Assembly (NCBI RefSeq): GCF_001730285.1
Contig: NZ_MIJZ01000001.1
Location: 682,001 to 746,000, forward strand
DNA from: Enterococcus ureasiticus
GTDB lineage: Bacteria; Bacillota; Bacilli; Lactobacillales; Enterococcaceae
Direction: 5' to 3'
Length of the DNA stretch: 64,000 nucleotides
Shown here: positions 1-9,201 of the stretch, one piece after another
Numbering within the stretch: the stretch's first letter is position 1
Layout: each line of letters begins with the position of its first letter
Notes under the pieces: generated by a model
What the model was told of the DNA's origin: nothing
What the model saw: the letters and a program-made list of their open reading frames with translations, nothing else
Database searches by the model: none
Translations under genes and position numbers: made by a program

Positions 1-1815
1 AGATAATGCTTCACCATAATTTGCTACATGGCTGTATTCATCTAGCTCTAAATCTGCTGGTGCAGCGAACATTTCAATATTCTTTTCTCCTAAATTCGCT
101 TTTCCAGCCATCCCTGCTGCTTCACCTAGAGCTGATGCTAGTTGAGATGAGCCGCCTTCTAATTGATCTACCCCACTCATTAATTGTGGTGAGTTGTCGG
201 TCAATTCAGCTAAACCACTATTTAATTGCATAGCACCACTATTTAGTTGGGTTACGCCAGCTGAAAGAGTTGGCATTTGTGCTGACATTTGATCTAATCC
301 ATTTGATAATTGATTTCCGCCTGTCGCTAATTGATTAACATCTGATAAGGCAGTTGGTAAATCATTACTTAAAAGGGTTAAATCAGTCGAGGCTTGATCC
401 AAATCGCTTACCAAGGTAGATGCTTTCATTGATAATGGTGGTAAGTCAACGACTGCTAATAGACCATTTGTTCCAATTTCAATCTCATTGATCCCATTTT
501 TCAGATTATTTGTATTAGCCGAGATTCCTGCTGCTAGTTCACTTAAAGCTCTAGCTTGAACTGCTAGTTTTTCAGCTGAAGTTGTTGCTTGTTGGATATT
601 TGCTGACAATAAAGCTGTTTCTGATTGAATCTTAGCGTTTTGAGCTGATTCAAAGGCAGCAATTTGGCCATTGATATCGGCAATCAATTGACTTTTTGTG
701 GCAGCTTCAATACCTTCGTGTTGATTGATACTTGCTGTAATTTGGCTTTGAAGACTACTTGAATCAATTGCTAACTTCGTATTTAATTCGTTTAATTGTG
801 CACTGACTTGTTGTAAATCGGTTGAAATTTGACCAGATTCAATCGCAGTGTTTTCCAATACTTTTGAATCTGTCATCACTTTATCTAAATCTGCTTTCGC
901 TTGATCTAAATTATGTTGAATCGTTTCTTTTGAGGTAGCATCTAAGCTGTTTTCGACATTTTGCAATGCTTGTTCTAATTCTTTGCTCCCTCTGGAAAGT
1001 TCATTTAAACCTGCGCTTAATGCAGTAACTTTCGTATTTAAAGGTTGTGCTTTACCGTTGACTGTGTTGAGAGCTGAACTTAATTCTGAAGCCCCAGCAT
1101 CTAATTGATCAACGCCAGAACTTAATGGACCAATGTTTCCAGCTAATTGATTGGTACCAGATGCTAGTTGAGTTGAACCGTTGGCAGCTTGTGAAACACC
1201 TGCCGTATATTGGCCTAATCCACTTTCTAATTGTGTCGTACCTGTCGCTAACTGATTAGCGCCATCTGCGGCTTGATCAATTCCTCCAGCAGCTACTTTC
1301 ACAACATCATTGACAGCCGTCAAGTATGATGCAGTAACATTTTCCCGGACTTGTGCTTCTAACGTGGTTGCTCCTATTTGGGATATTTCTTCCCCAATAT
1401 AGTTGAGTGAACCATTCGTCGTATAAGTGATCTCCATTTTTTTTGGATCTTTATCTAAAAGTGTTGTGGCATCTTTTGAGAAGTCTTTAGGAATCGTGAC
1501 GATCATATAATAATATAAATCCTCCATCCCTTTTTTTGCTTCATCGGCCGAGACAAACTCCCATTTTAAATCATGGTTTCCTTTAAGATTCTCTACAACT
1601 TGCTCCCCAACGTTGACCTTTTGGCCCATCATTTCTGTTGGTTTGTCTTCATTGACAACTGCTACAGGTAAATCTTTTGTTCGACCGTAAGGATCCCATA
1701 CCGATTTTGAAAAGAAACCAGCATAAAGAATTGGGATAAATGTGATTGCGATAACAGATATCAATAAAATCTTATTTTTAAAAATATTAACAAACTCTTG
1801 CTTAATCATTTTCAT
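1..1815 (-). CDS. YhgE/Pip family membrane protein, C-terminus cut by window edge
   Basis: 605 codons are visible with no stop before the left edge. The protein starts MKMIKQEF and has one N-terminal membrane segment (about residues 12-32). A large extracytoplasmic region follows, dominated by degenerate repeats of the type QLxxGxxQL, as in YhgE/Pip ('phage infection protein') proteins. The C-terminal membrane domain expected for the family lies outside the window. The start at 1815 is favoured because GGGAGT lies 8 bases upstream; a second in-frame ATG is at 1809. The gene overlaps the end of the upstream antiporter gene by 14 bases, so the two are probably co-transcribed. Members act as phage receptors or ABC-2-like export proteins; the exact role here is unknown. 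Confidence 0.88.
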   Translation of the reverse strand, partial: MKMIKQEFVNIFKNKILLISVIAITFIPILYAGFFSKSVWDPYGRTKDLPVAVVNEDKPTEMMGQKVNVGEQVVENLKGNHDLKWEFVSADEAKKGMEDLYYYMIVTIPKDFSKDATTLLDKDPKKMEITYTTNGSLNYIGEEISQIGATTLEAQVRENVTASYLTAVNDVVKVAAGGIDQAADGANQLATGTTQLESGLGQYTAGVSQAANGSTQLASGTNQLAGNIGPLSSGVDQLDAGASELSSALNTVNGKAQPLNTKVTALSAGLNELSRGSKELEQALQNVENSLDATSKETIQHNLDQAKADLDKVMTDSKVLENTAIESGQISTDLQQVSAQLNELNTKLAIDSSSLQSQITASINQHEGIEAATKSQLIADINGQIAAFESAQNAKIQSETALLSANIQQATTSAEKLAVQARALSELAAGISANTNNLKNGINEIEIGTNGLLAVVDLPPLSMKASTLVSDLDQASTDLTLLSNDLPTALSDVNQLATGGNQLSNGLDQMSAQMPTLSAGVTQLNSGAMQLNSGLAELTDNSPQLMSGVDQLEGGSSQLASALGEAAGMAGKANLGEKNIEMFAAPADLELDEYSHVANYGEALS

Positions 1816-3253
1816 GCTTTTTACTCCCTTGTGTTTGAATGCTTGGTGTTACTTTGTGATGGCGACTATAAAAATGATAAAATACGAACGGAATCGCTAA
1901 TGTCACAAGATAGCTAATCCCTAAAGTAATGAGGTAAGTATGAATTTCATTTCCTTTTAACTCACTTGGCGCAATCATTGATGAACCGATCGCAAGAAGA
2001 GACAATAGTAATCCTGCTCCGCCGATCAACGCTTTACCAATTTTTCCACCTGGCACATGATAAGTTCTTTCCAGTCCTTGATTTGAACGTTTAAATATTA
2101 AAACAAAGTAAGCAACAAAGAAAAGAACATAGGCACTTAAGTAAATGATAACGGTCAATGAGATGGCCGTTAAAAAGGATACATTGCTGCCACCTCCGCC
2201 AAGAGTTAGCACTGCTGCCCAAATCGTGACGATAATTCCTTGAAGAATCAATAATGGAACTGGCACTTTGTTCTCATTCACTTTTTTAAACCTAGCTGGA
2301 ATCAACCCTTTTTGTGCGACAGTACGTAAACCTTCAGTCGGTCCAACGATCCATGAACAGACTTGGGCTAACACACCAAAGGCGACTAAGACTGCAATCA
2401 TTTTTACAACCCACGTTAATTGACCATTCTCCGCTAAAATCAAGGTTTGGAATGTTTGAACAACTCCAGAATTCAATGACAATTTATCGGCTGGAACGAC
2501 CATTGAAACGGCACTTCCGCCAATCGTACTTAAGATAATACCGACGATGACCAAGATAAACATCACAAGCGGATAATTTTTCTTAGGATTTTCTAACTCA
2601 TTGATATGAGGGGCAGATGCCTCAACACCCATGTAAGCGAGCATAAATGACGCAAGTGCTGCGAAATCTTTTCCTTTTGGCAAAAATCCCTTTTCAGTAA
2701 ATGATGGTGCAACTGGATGTCCACCGATCATGATATATTTGATCGTTAAAATCAACATCAGTCCGACAGGGACAATAATCCCGATCACAAATCCCGCTTT
2801 AGCAACTTTTGCCGTTGTTTCTGTCCCTTTGAATTGAAGCAATGTAGCAATCCAAAAGATCAATACCACACTGGCAAATTTCAATAGAGGGTTACTGTTT
2901 AAAGCAGGTATTCCTACTGCATAAGATAAGGAACCGATAATAAAATAAATCATCGTCACAAAGCCAACGGTTATTTGAAACCACTGGAAGAATATAGCCG
3001 CAAATCCAAATTTTTCACCTAAGGTTTTGCCAACCCAGCCAAAGATCCCTCCTTCCTGATAGTCTTTAATAGTGGCCATTTCAGCGGAACATAATGCAAC
3101 TGGTAAGAACCAGAATAGTCCACAGACAAGTAAGAAAAAGATAAGTGTCATTCCCGACATAGCGAAAGTTGGGTATTCATAGACTGTTATAAATAGTGAC
3201 GCTGTCATAGCGAAAAAGCTGAACAACGATAATTTTCTTTTAGTTTCTGACAT
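1802..3253 (-). CDS. APC superfamily amino-acid antiporter (GadC/TyrP-like)
   Basis: A 483-residue integral membrane protein with about 12 hydrophobic segments, beginning MSETKRKLSLFSFF. It has the APC arrangement, including a first-helix motif around YEYPTFAMSG and a conserved LASFMLAYMGVEASA segment. Length and these motifs fit the glutamate:GABA antiporter branch (GadC, TyrP), which exchanges an amino acid for its decarboxylation product in acid resistance. No decarboxylase gene is adjacent, so the substrate cannot be assigned. AGAGGAAT precedes the start. It overlaps the downstream YhgE-like gene by 14 bases and follows an HdeD-like gene, another family linked to acid stress. Confidence 0.8.
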   Translation of the reverse strand: MSETKRKLSLFSFFAMTASLFITVYEYPTFAMSGMTLIFFLLVCGLFWFLPVALCSAEMATIKDYQEGGIFGWVGKTLGEKFGFAAIFFQWFQITVGFVTMIYFIIGSLSYAVGIPALNSNPLLKFASVVLIFWIATLLQFKGTETTAKVAKAGFVIGIIVPVGLMLILTIKYIMIGGHPVAPSFTEKGFLPKGKDFAALASFMLAYMGVEASAPHINELENPKKNYPLVMFILVIVGIILSTIGGSAVSMVVPADKLSLNSGVVQTFQTLILAENGQLTWVVKMIAVLVAFGVLAQVCSWIVGPTEGLRTVAQKGLIPARFKKVNENKVPVPLLILQGIIVTIWAAVLTLGGGGSNVSFLTAISLTVIIYLSAYVLFFVAYFVLIFKRSNQGLERTYHVPGGKIGKALIGGAGLLLSLLAIGSSMIAPSELKGNEIHTYLITLGISYLVTLAIPFVFYHFYSRHHKVTPSIQTQGSKKHEND

Positions 3254-3347
3254 TTTTTTATTCCTCTCATTGTTTATTTATAAGAACAAGATATTACTTA
3301 TCTCTTAATTTAATAAGCTCCTGTTTCAATAATGACTATCTTGTTAC

Positions 3348-3869
3348 TCATTTAAATGCTGTTCTTATATTGAAAATTCCTACGACTAAAAAGGTCAAGC
3401 TAATAAAAAAAACAAGTGTCAAGGCTGCGATCATCGGATGAAAAAATAATAGGATGCATGTTATTACGCCTAAAGCATTTACCGTTAATAAAAACCAGTA
3501 AGAGACACTGCTGACTTCTTTGGTAGCTAATACACTTAAGAACCGCGATATTGCATTGTACACAAACCAGAAAACGAAGACAAATGGCAAAAGAATCTTT
3601 CCTATACTTAAATGAAAAATGAAAAAGCTACCGATCAAAAGATCAACGATGCCGATCCACGCAATTAATGTAGAATAAAGTCCGACCCAGTTTTTCATCG
3701 CTTGATCTGTATAAAGTTCGAATATTCCTTTGGCAATCGTTACTGTTGAAAAAAGCACAACCAGAAGGTGCAGATCTGTCACTGGATGTTCAAAGGTTAC
3801 TATCGACACCGCAATGAAAATTATCCCAAGAATAAAAGAGCCTACCTTATAGCTTGTACCTCTTGTCAT
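3348..3869 (-). CDS. HdeD/DUF308-like membrane protein
   Basis: 173 residues with six evenly spaced hydrophobic segments and almost no soluble domain. The paired-helix pattern and the ending GIFNIRTAFK match the HdeD/DUF308 family. HdeD in E. coli belongs to the acid fitness island, but the function in Firmicutes is not established. A GGAGG lies about 11 bases before the start. The gene lies upstream of a GadC-like antiporter on the same strand with a 94-base gap. That gap contains an imperfect inverted repeat (AACAAGATA ... TATCTTGTT, about 3283-3338) which could be an attenuator. Association with acid response is inference from the neighbour. Confidence 0.7.
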   Translation of the reverse strand: MTRGTSYKVGSFILGIIFIAVSIVTFEHPVTDLHLLVVLFSTVTIAKGIFELYTDQAMKNWVGLYSTLIAWIGIVDLLIGSFFIFHLSIGKILLPFVFVFWFVYNAISRFLSVLATKEVSSVSYWFLLTVNALGVITCILLFFHPMIAALTLVFFISLTFLVVGIFNIRTAFK

Positions 3870-4020
3870 AACACATGCATTCCTCCAATCATTTTTTGAT
3901 ATGTATCAACTTTATATTCGTAGTATAGTGGATAAAAGGCCTATTATTTTTCTACATCCTGTCGCATGATGCGAAATAAAATAAAAAAATAAAAAGAATA
4001 AAATAGACCGAATAACATAA

Positions 4021-4067
4021 AAAAGGTGACTAGAACTATCTTTTCATGATAGTTCTAGTCACCTTTT
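4021..4067 (-). terminator. Perfect 20-bp hairpin, likely transcription terminator
   Basis: The arms 4021-4040 and 4048-4067 are exact reverse complements around a 7-base loop. On the minus strand the stem is followed by TTTT and a T-rich stretch. It lies in the gene-free interval 3870-4361, which also holds short repeats of CGAT (4117-4143) and the palindrome TCGTGTGACACACGA near 4141. Confidence 0.7.
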
Positions 4068-4276
4068 AAATTAGGGTTGAATCATACTGGTTTTCGTTCA
4101 TTCATATACACGTCCTTCGATTTTTTCGATCTATTTTCGATCGTGTGACACACGAATGATCCTCACTTTACATTGGTGTAAAGAATGAGAAAATCTATAT
4201 AGTATTTAAATTTCTCGTAGATTTATCTAGAATTAAAGGAGCATTTTTGGCATGGTATAATTCTTTCACACAGAAA

Positions 4277-4306
4277 AAACACTCCATGCTTAAAACAGGA
4301 GTGTTT
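4277..4306 (-). terminator. Rho-independent terminator of the 4362-4823 gene
   Basis: AAACACTCC (4277-4285) pairs with GGAGTGTTT (4298-4306). On the minus strand the stem runs into a T tract. It sits about 55 bases after the stop codon of the hypothetical gene upstream. Confidence 0.8.
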
Positions 4307-4361
4307 GGGTATCTATTAAATAATACAGTGTCCCAATTATGGATCAACTCATTTTTATCCT

Positions 4362-4823
4362 CTAATATTGACCTTTGATTACAAAGAAAGAACCACGAAT
4401 TGTCCCGGCAAGTTTCGATTTTTGACGCGCAAATTTAAACTTCCCTTCAAATTCTGCTGGAATTTCCATACCATCAGATAACTTAAACCCAACTGCACGT
4501 TTGCCACCTTCTTCAAGTGTATACATCACATTAACAGCTAATCCATTTTCATAAAAGACATAGGCCATTTTGATCCCATCTACTTCAAAGCTTGATACTT
4601 CTAATGGTTTATACGGAAAGTTCATATCACGTTCAGCTAAAATTTTTTCGACCCAAGCTAACGTTTCAGGAGCTTCACTTGCTGGTACTGTTACAAATTC
4701 ATGTTTGTATTTATTCCAATAATAGCGTGCTTCATTTGCGCGTAAGCCTGCTAACGTTTCCGCTACTGGAGAAGTTTCAAAACCAACAGTTGAGACATTT
4801 TTAAAATCCACTTTATAAGACAT
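4362..4823 (-). CDS. Conserved hypothetical protein, 153 aa
   Basis: The product starts MSYKVDFKNVSTVGFE. The start at 4823 is chosen because GAGGCG precedes it by five bases; an upstream in-frame ATG at 4883 would add 20 residues with no ribosome site. The protein is soluble, mixed alpha/beta, with no signal peptide, membrane segment or recognised catalytic motif. It is a single-gene unit: a terminator follows and the next gene (nrdI) is divergent. I do not recognise the family. Confidence 0.65.
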   Translation of the reverse strand: MSYKVDFKNVSTVGFETSPVAETLAGLRANEARYYWNKYKHEFVTVPASEAPETLAWVEKILAERDMNFPYKPLEVSSFEVDGIKMAYVFYENGLAVNVMYTLEEGGKRAVGFKLSDGMEIPAEFEGKFKFARQKSKLAGTIRGSFFVIKGQY

Positions 4824-4918
4824 TTTTGCGCCTCTTTTCTTTTTATATAGGAATAGTATAGGCGAATAGGATAGTAGTGACAAATAATAAAGACTAAATG
4901 ATCTTTTTCACAAAACAC

Positions 4919-4947
4919 TTGGAAATTTGTTTTTCATCAATTATAGT
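4919..4947 (+). promoter_or_regulatory. Predicted nrdI promoter
   Basis: TTGGAA (4919-4924), a 17-base spacer and TATAGT (4942-4947) lie 60 bases upstream of nrdI on its strand. No NrdR boxes were obvious. Confidence 0.5.
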
Positions 4948-5007
4948 TAAGGTGTAAGATTATACGATCTAGCTCTTTCAGCTTTTAACTTTTTAGGAGG
5001 AACCGAC

Positions 5008-5451
5008 ATGAATATCTTTTATATATCAATATCTGGTAATACCCGCTCATTTGTAAAACGTCTGTCTGCTTATGCTTTTGATAACTATAATACCCAAATA
5101 GAACTAAAAGAGATTCACGAAAACTCGACCTTTGAAGATGAAACAGAGCCTTTTTTTACTTTTGTACCAACTTATTTAGATGGCGGTAATGGGGTCGATA
5201 ATGGGGATACAGAGATTTTAACAGAAACGATGCGCGAATACTTAGATTATCATAGCAACTATCGTTATTGTTTAGGTGTCATTGGTAGTGGAAATAAAAA
5301 TTTTAATCATCAATATTGTTTAACCGCGAAGCAATATGCAGAGAGATTTGATTTTCCATTTTTAGCAGACTATGAACTTCGGGGAACGCAAGAAGATTTG
5401 GAACGAGTTTATACAGTTTTAGTGGAAACAGTAGCTAAGAAGAATGGTTAA
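5008..5451 (+). CDS. nrdI: NrdI flavodoxin-like protein, class Ib RNR assembly
   Basis: 147 residues. The N-terminal strand followed by SISGNTRSFVKRL is the FMN phosphate-binding loop of NrdI. The motifs FVPTYLDGG and GVIGSGNKNF give the other flavin contacts. NrdI supplies the oxidant that assembles the dimanganese-tyrosyl cofactor of NrdF in class Ib ribonucleotide reductase. The nrdE/nrdF genes are not in the window, so nrdI is a stand-alone unit here. Start ATG follows AGGAGG by six bases. No strong terminator follows, only a weak A/T-rich stem near 5463-5510. Confidence 0.9.
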   Translation: MNIFYISISGNTRSFVKRLSAYAFDNYNTQIELKEIHENSTFEDETEPFFTFVPTYLDGGNGVDNGDTEILTETMREYLDYHSNYRYCLGVIGSGNKNFNHQYCLTAKQYAERFDFPFLADYELRGTQEDLERVYTVLVETVAKKNG

Positions 5452-5687
5452 AAAATAAAATATCTAAATTCCTAATTCTCATTAATCAAAGAATAAAGGA
5501 TTTGGATTTTTTTTTTTGAATCTAAAATATATTTGTTCTAGCTATTTTGAAACTAGTAATTGTTATCCACTTTTTTATATAAATTAACTATTTTGTCATT
5601 TTATTCAGATAAATTAATTCATAATTTTTGCACTTTCAAAAAAACTGTTTTATTATTAATTTATTCTGAATAAAGGAGGTAACACAT

Positions 5688-5897
5688 ATGAAAGCTTTAG
5701 ATTCAGTTGCGTTAGCATTGTTGATCGTCGGTGGTTTAAACTGGCTACTTGTCGGACTATTTGAATTTGATTTAGTTGCGACGATTGCTGGCGGTTCAAC
5801 AACTATTTTCGCTAAAATCATCTATGTGATTGTTGGATTATGCGCCATTTATTGTCTAAAATTTTTCCCGCTTATCTCTAGAAGAGATCAAGCGTAG
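5688..5897 (+). CDS. DUF378 small membrane protein
   Basis: 69 residues with two hydrophobic segments (about 5-35 and 39-61). The motif LLIVGGLNWLLVG is characteristic of DUF378 proteins, whose function is unknown. An AAAGGAGG ribosome site lies seven bases upstream. It is a single-gene unit closed by a terminator eight bases after the stop. Confidence 0.85.
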   Translation: MKALDSVALALLIVGGLNWLLVGLFEFDLVATIAGGSTTIFAKIIYVIVGLCAIYCLKFFPLISRRDQA

Positions 5898-5904
5898 AAT
5901 TGAT

Positions 5905-5930
5905 CAAGACCTGATTTCAGGTCTTGTTTT
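5905..5930 (+). terminator. Terminator of the DUF378 gene
   Basis: CAAGACCTG (5905-5913) and CAGGTCTTG (5918-5926) form a nine-base-pair stem with a four-base loop, followed by TTTT. Confidence 0.85.
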
Positions 5931-5973
5931 CGTCTATTTTCAGTTTCATCATCCTTATTAGTGCTAGAAAAAA

Positions 5974-6090
5974 AGTGTGTGAGACAAAAGTAAAAAACAC
6001 TTTTGTTTCACACACTACCTACGAATAAACGATAGAATTAAAGGCAACTCCTTCTGAAAAAGGTTAAATTCATAAATACCAATCAACATG
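5974..6090. repeat. Dispersed 'GTGAGACAAAA' intergenic repeat, copy A
   Basis: An 18-bp stem (5974-5991 with 5999-6016, one mismatch) is built around GTGAGACAAAA. It is followed by GAATAAACG and AAGGCAACTCCTTC. The same string order occurs in the better preserved copy at 12389-12570, and fragments occur near 8960-9190. It lies between convergent genes and may serve as a bidirectional terminator. Confidence 0.6.
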
Positions 6091-6198
6091 CCCTCGCATC
6101 TACTAATGAACAGATTATACACGGTTATCACAAGCAAATTGCAAGTTGCTCTCTTAATATGAATGGGCGAGATATACGGGACGAGAGGTTTTAATAGT

Positions 6199-7056
6199 TT
6201 ATTTTATTGGAATATAAATATATATTTCTGACTCATTATTGTTTTCACCTTTAAAATGATCTGTATATAATTCAAAATCATTTCGTTCATCTAATTCATA
6301 TTGACTCTCAACAAGCCATACTCCCCATATATATTGATAGGATAGCAAGATATCAATAACTAGACCTTTATGTGTGAACTTAGCATATTTGCCACCTTTA
6401 ATCTGCTTAGTTTGATAACTTTCAAGTAGCGATGGACTGTCTAAACATTCTACTCCAATAAATAGACTTGAAGAATTATCTAAATTAAACGTAGCCTGTT
6501 CACATAACCTACTTAGTTCAAATACTCCATAGCGTTTTTTAATTGAGGAATCTTGTAAAAATTCTTCTTTAAATGAGTGCCATGCAGAAGTATAACCATC
6601 TTCCATATTTCCTGAGCTGAACCTTTTTCCTGTTATTTTAATCGGTGATATATAGACAACTTCAGGTGATAATCCACTAGTAATATCTAAAGACTTAAGG
6701 GTTACTGGCGGCCTATTGCCAATTAAAATATCAACTCCTTGTCTTCGATAAGCTGATGGTGTCATTGAATATCTTTTTTTAAATGCTCTCGTAAAACTTT
6801 CTGGAGTTTCAAATCCCAACGACAAACTTATATCAAGTATTTTTTTTTGAGAATGATTTAAGTCAAAGGCGGCTTGTGTTAATCGCCTACTTCTAATATA
6901 ATTTCCAATAGTTTCATTCATAACTAAGTGGAAAAACCGATGAAAATGATAATAGGAAAAAGAGACTGCCTCGGCAACATCTGCAACAGTAATAGACTCA
7001 TATAGATTATTCTCTATGAATTCAATCGCTTGATCAATAGCTTTCAAATTTTTCAA
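6199..7056 (-). CDS. AraC-type regulator with GyrI-like effector domain
   Basis: About 285 residues. Residues 1-105 hold two AraC helix-turn-helix units, including DVAEAVSFSYYHFHRFF and DISLSLGFETPESFTRAF. The C-terminal half (from about residue 130) resembles the GyrI/AraC effector-binding fold, as in Rob- and BltR-type regulators. I place the start at a TTG (7056), because AGGAG sits eight bases upstream and the AraC domain begins there. An ATG at 7176 would overlap the previous gene by 97 bases and add 40 residues of unrelated sequence. It lies 23 bases after the hydrolase gene and is probably co-transcribed. The ligand is unknown. Confidence 0.82.
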   Translation of the reverse strand: MKNLKAIDQAIEFIENNLYESITVADVAEAVSFSYYHFHRFFHLVMNETIGNYIRSRRLTQAAFDLNHSQKKILDISLSLGFETPESFTRAFKKRYSMTPSAYRRQGVDILIGNRPPVTLKSLDITSGLSPEVVYISPIKITGKRFSSGNMEDGYTSAWHSFKEEFLQDSSIKKRYGVFELSRLCEQATFNLDNSSSLFIGVECLDSPSLLESYQTKQIKGGKYAKFTHKGLVIDILLSYQYIWGVWLVESQYELDERNDFELYTDHFKGENNNESEIYIYIPIK

Positions 7057-7079
7057 AGTCCAGTCTCCTATTTTTAAGT

Positions 7080-8186
7080 TTAAATGGTTCTGTAAAACTC
7101 TCTTGGAGCCTTCTTGTCTAGCAAACTTACTTTTATACTGCGTTCTTTCAATGGCTCTACCTTGAAGGTATGCCACTTATTTACATCCGGCGCACCGAAA
7201 GCTACTTGAACTGACTCTTTTGTCGTATTAAATATTGCCCCCCTCAGAGTTCCAAAAAAATCTTTATAGTAATGACAACATAATCCATCAGGATATGGAG
7301 TTGAAAGAAGTTCTTTGATTTTATTTTCTGAGATAATTTGCTCGTTAGAAAATGTTTGAATAATATGATTATTACGAATAACCGAATTCTCTATTAGTAT
7401 TTTTTCGTACGGTTTGATTTTTTCAAGCAGTGCATGATTAGTGCAACTTAGAAAACCTTCTTCAATATTTTCATCAGCTATTTTATACTCTTTATGTCCA
7501 TCTATACATTGCATTATAGCTATTTTACCACTTTTGTCAGCCAACATTAAACTTAAATTATAAGCTATAGGCATTTGCATTACCAATTCAATAGCTTCTT
7601 CAATATTTTTACAATTTTCCAGAATACTTCGAACTACGATCCAGAAGCTAAATCCAGTTACCCCAGCTTTTTGACCACCCTCAAAATTTCCTACTGGCAA
7701 GCCGTTACTAGCCTTACAAACAGATAAACCACACTCATTCATACCATCGCTTCGACCAAATAAGTTAAGAGTAGAGCCAATGTAGTTATACTTACCTTTA
7801 ATATCCGTATAAGCAAAACACATTTCTTCCATTTCATCGCTAAAATCATAATTTCTAGCCAGTAAAGTGTGTCCATCTTCTGTTTTACTTGGTAGTAAAG
7901 CCATTAAACTACAGCCTCTTTCTAGATATGTCATAGCATAAAAAAGAACTTGGTGAGGTTCAATAGTTAATGTATCTGAAAATCCTTTAATCTCATCATT
8001 GATACCGGGGCAAAATTCTTCAAGAAGTGTTTTAATCTTTTGATATTTATCTTTTGGATAAGAATCAGGTGGAAGTAATACTTGTTTGATTAATTTAGAG
8101 TCTGATTTAACCCATTCACCAATTTTTTGACCAATTTCATAATTTGTACCAACAAAATTTTTTAAGTATTGTTTTGTTTCCCGCAT
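7080..8186 (-). CDS. C45-family Ntn hydrolase / acyltransferase-like protein
   Basis: 368 residues beginning MRETKQYLKNFVG. The start at 8186 follows GAAAGGA; longer in-frame versions lack a ribosome site. RGCSLMAL (Cys about residue 93) is followed by GHTLLARNYDFSDE, then the NECGLSVCKASNG and FSFWIVVRSILENCKN segments. These are the layout of peptidase C45 / isopenicillin N acyltransferase-like Ntn hydrolases, where the Cys becomes the nucleophile after autoprocessing. Such proteins hydrolyse amide bonds of acylated amino acids or beta-lactams; the substrate here is unknown. It forms a two-gene unit with the AraC/GyrI-type regulator and is divergent from a GyrI-like protein. Confidence 0.75.
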   Translation of the reverse strand: MRETKQYLKNFVGTNYEIGQKIGEWVKSDSKLIKQVLLPPDSYPKDKYQKIKTLLEEFCPGINDEIKGFSDTLTIEPHQVLFYAMTYLERGCSLMALLPSKTEDGHTLLARNYDFSDEMEEMCFAYTDIKGKYNYIGSTLNLFGRSDGMNECGLSVCKASNGLPVGNFEGGQKAGVTGFSFWIVVRSILENCKNIEEAIELVMQMPIAYNLSLMLADKSGKIAIMQCIDGHKEYKIADENIEEGFLSCTNHALLEKIKPYEKILIENSVIRNNHIIQTFSNEQIISENKIKELLSTPYPDGLCCHYYKDFFGTLRGAIFNTTKESVQVAFGAPDVNKWHTFKVEPLKERSIKVSLLDKKAPREFYRTI

Positions 8187-8357
8187 TGTAATCATCCTTT
8201 CTTTTTGATGATTATAGCTTAGTAATTTATTGAAATCTTGATATTTTCTGCTATTTCGAAATGTTGATAAAATCTTTTTAAGGACTTTGTTTATAATCTG
8301 AAAAAAACACTTATGCCTCAACATAAATGTTCTAATTTATCAAATTTTAAACTGGGG

Positions 8358-8404
8358 TTGAAATACATTTTATATCGATATACTATGAATACAGACACCG
8401 GTGT
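8358..8404 (+). promoter_or_regulatory. Promoter with palindromic operator for the GyrI-like gene
   Basis: TTGAAA (8358-8363), 17 bases, then TACTAT (8381-8386). The ten-base perfect palindrome ACACCGGTGT (8395-8404) lies at the expected transcription start. It may bind the AraC-type regulator encoded across the divergent region, which is inference. Confidence 0.6.
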
Positions 8405-8431
8405 ACTAAAAATTAATACAAGGAGAAATTA

Positions 8432-8881
8432 ATGAATATTAAACAAATTCCTGAAACAAAAATAATATACATGAGAAGAACAGGTGTGTATGGAATTGAA
8501 AATAAAAACTTGATGGAAAACTTCAAGAAGTGGCTAAAAGATAACAATTTATTTAATAGTGATTCTGTTATTTTAGCTATTCCTAGAGATAATCCTCAAA
8601 CTACCGACCCGAAAAATTGTCGGTATGACGTGGCTTTGGTCGTTAATTCTTTTAATGATATAGAACAACTTGATATCAATAACGACGTTTTAGAGTCTGG
8701 AAAATATGCAATCTTTACGGTTGAACATACTGAAGAAGCTATAATAAAGGCTATGGGGAATATGTTCTCTGAAATAGATAGTGAAGGTCACTCGCTTAAC
8801 GCTCGGCAGCCAATTATTGAACGCTATGCAGTCAAAATGGTAGAAAATAATAAATGCGAGATTTGTGTTCCGCTATCGTAA
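8432..8881 (+). CDS. Stand-alone GyrI-like small-molecule-binding protein
   Basis: 149 residues starting MNIKQIPETKIIYMRRTG, preceded by AGGAG. The strand-helix pattern, with a Y-x-x-R-x-G turn early and GKYAIFTVEHT in the second repeat, matches the GyrI/SbmC effector-binding fold. The same fold forms the C-terminal half of the AraC-type regulator at 6199-7056. Having a free binding domain divergent from a regulator with the same domain suggests both respond to the same ligand. Function is inferred; GyrI-like proteins can also hydrolyse or sequester small molecules. Confidence 0.75.
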   Translation: MNIKQIPETKIIYMRRTGVYGIENKNLMENFKKWLKDNNLFNSDSVILAIPRDNPQTTDPKNCRYDVALVVNSFNDIEQLDINNDVLESGKYAIFTVEHTEEAIIKAMGNMFSEIDSEGHSLNARQPIIERYAVKMVENNKCEICVPLS

Positions 8882-9201
8882 ATAGCTACCTTCATAAAAG
8901 AAACCCGCTCATATAACTATACTAAGAAAAGGACAATGTATCCCAGAGTCAAGGAATCCAAATAAACGGAGGAAGCAGAAGCAACTCTCTTTTTTTCTCT
9001 TAGTTAAACATTTCCGTCCATCCTTTTTTACTTATAGTAAAAACGAGTCCAATTTTGATATTGCTAATCAAAATCGGACTCGTTTTCGTTTTGAGAATGG
9101 ACTATTATTCCACCCTCAAAACCTCAATTTAATAGGTTATAAATACCTAGCTTTTCGGAGCTAAATACTTCTGACCCGCCTCCCGTTACACTTATTAAGT
9201 T
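8882..9201. other. Gene-free interval with repeat remnant and terminator
   Basis: No gene is seen. AAATAAACGGAGGAAGC and GCAACTCTC (8961-8990), and GGAGCTAAATACTTCTGACCCGCCTC (about 9158-9183), recall pieces of the repeat at 12389-12570. A bidirectional terminator lies at 9040-9085. Confidence 0.5.
9040..9085. terminator. Terminator between convergent genes
   Basis: AAAACGAGTCC (9040-9050) pairs with GGACTCGTTTT (9075-9085), and inner bases extend the stem. It serves the convergent GyrI-like gene and ddh. Confidence 0.75.
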
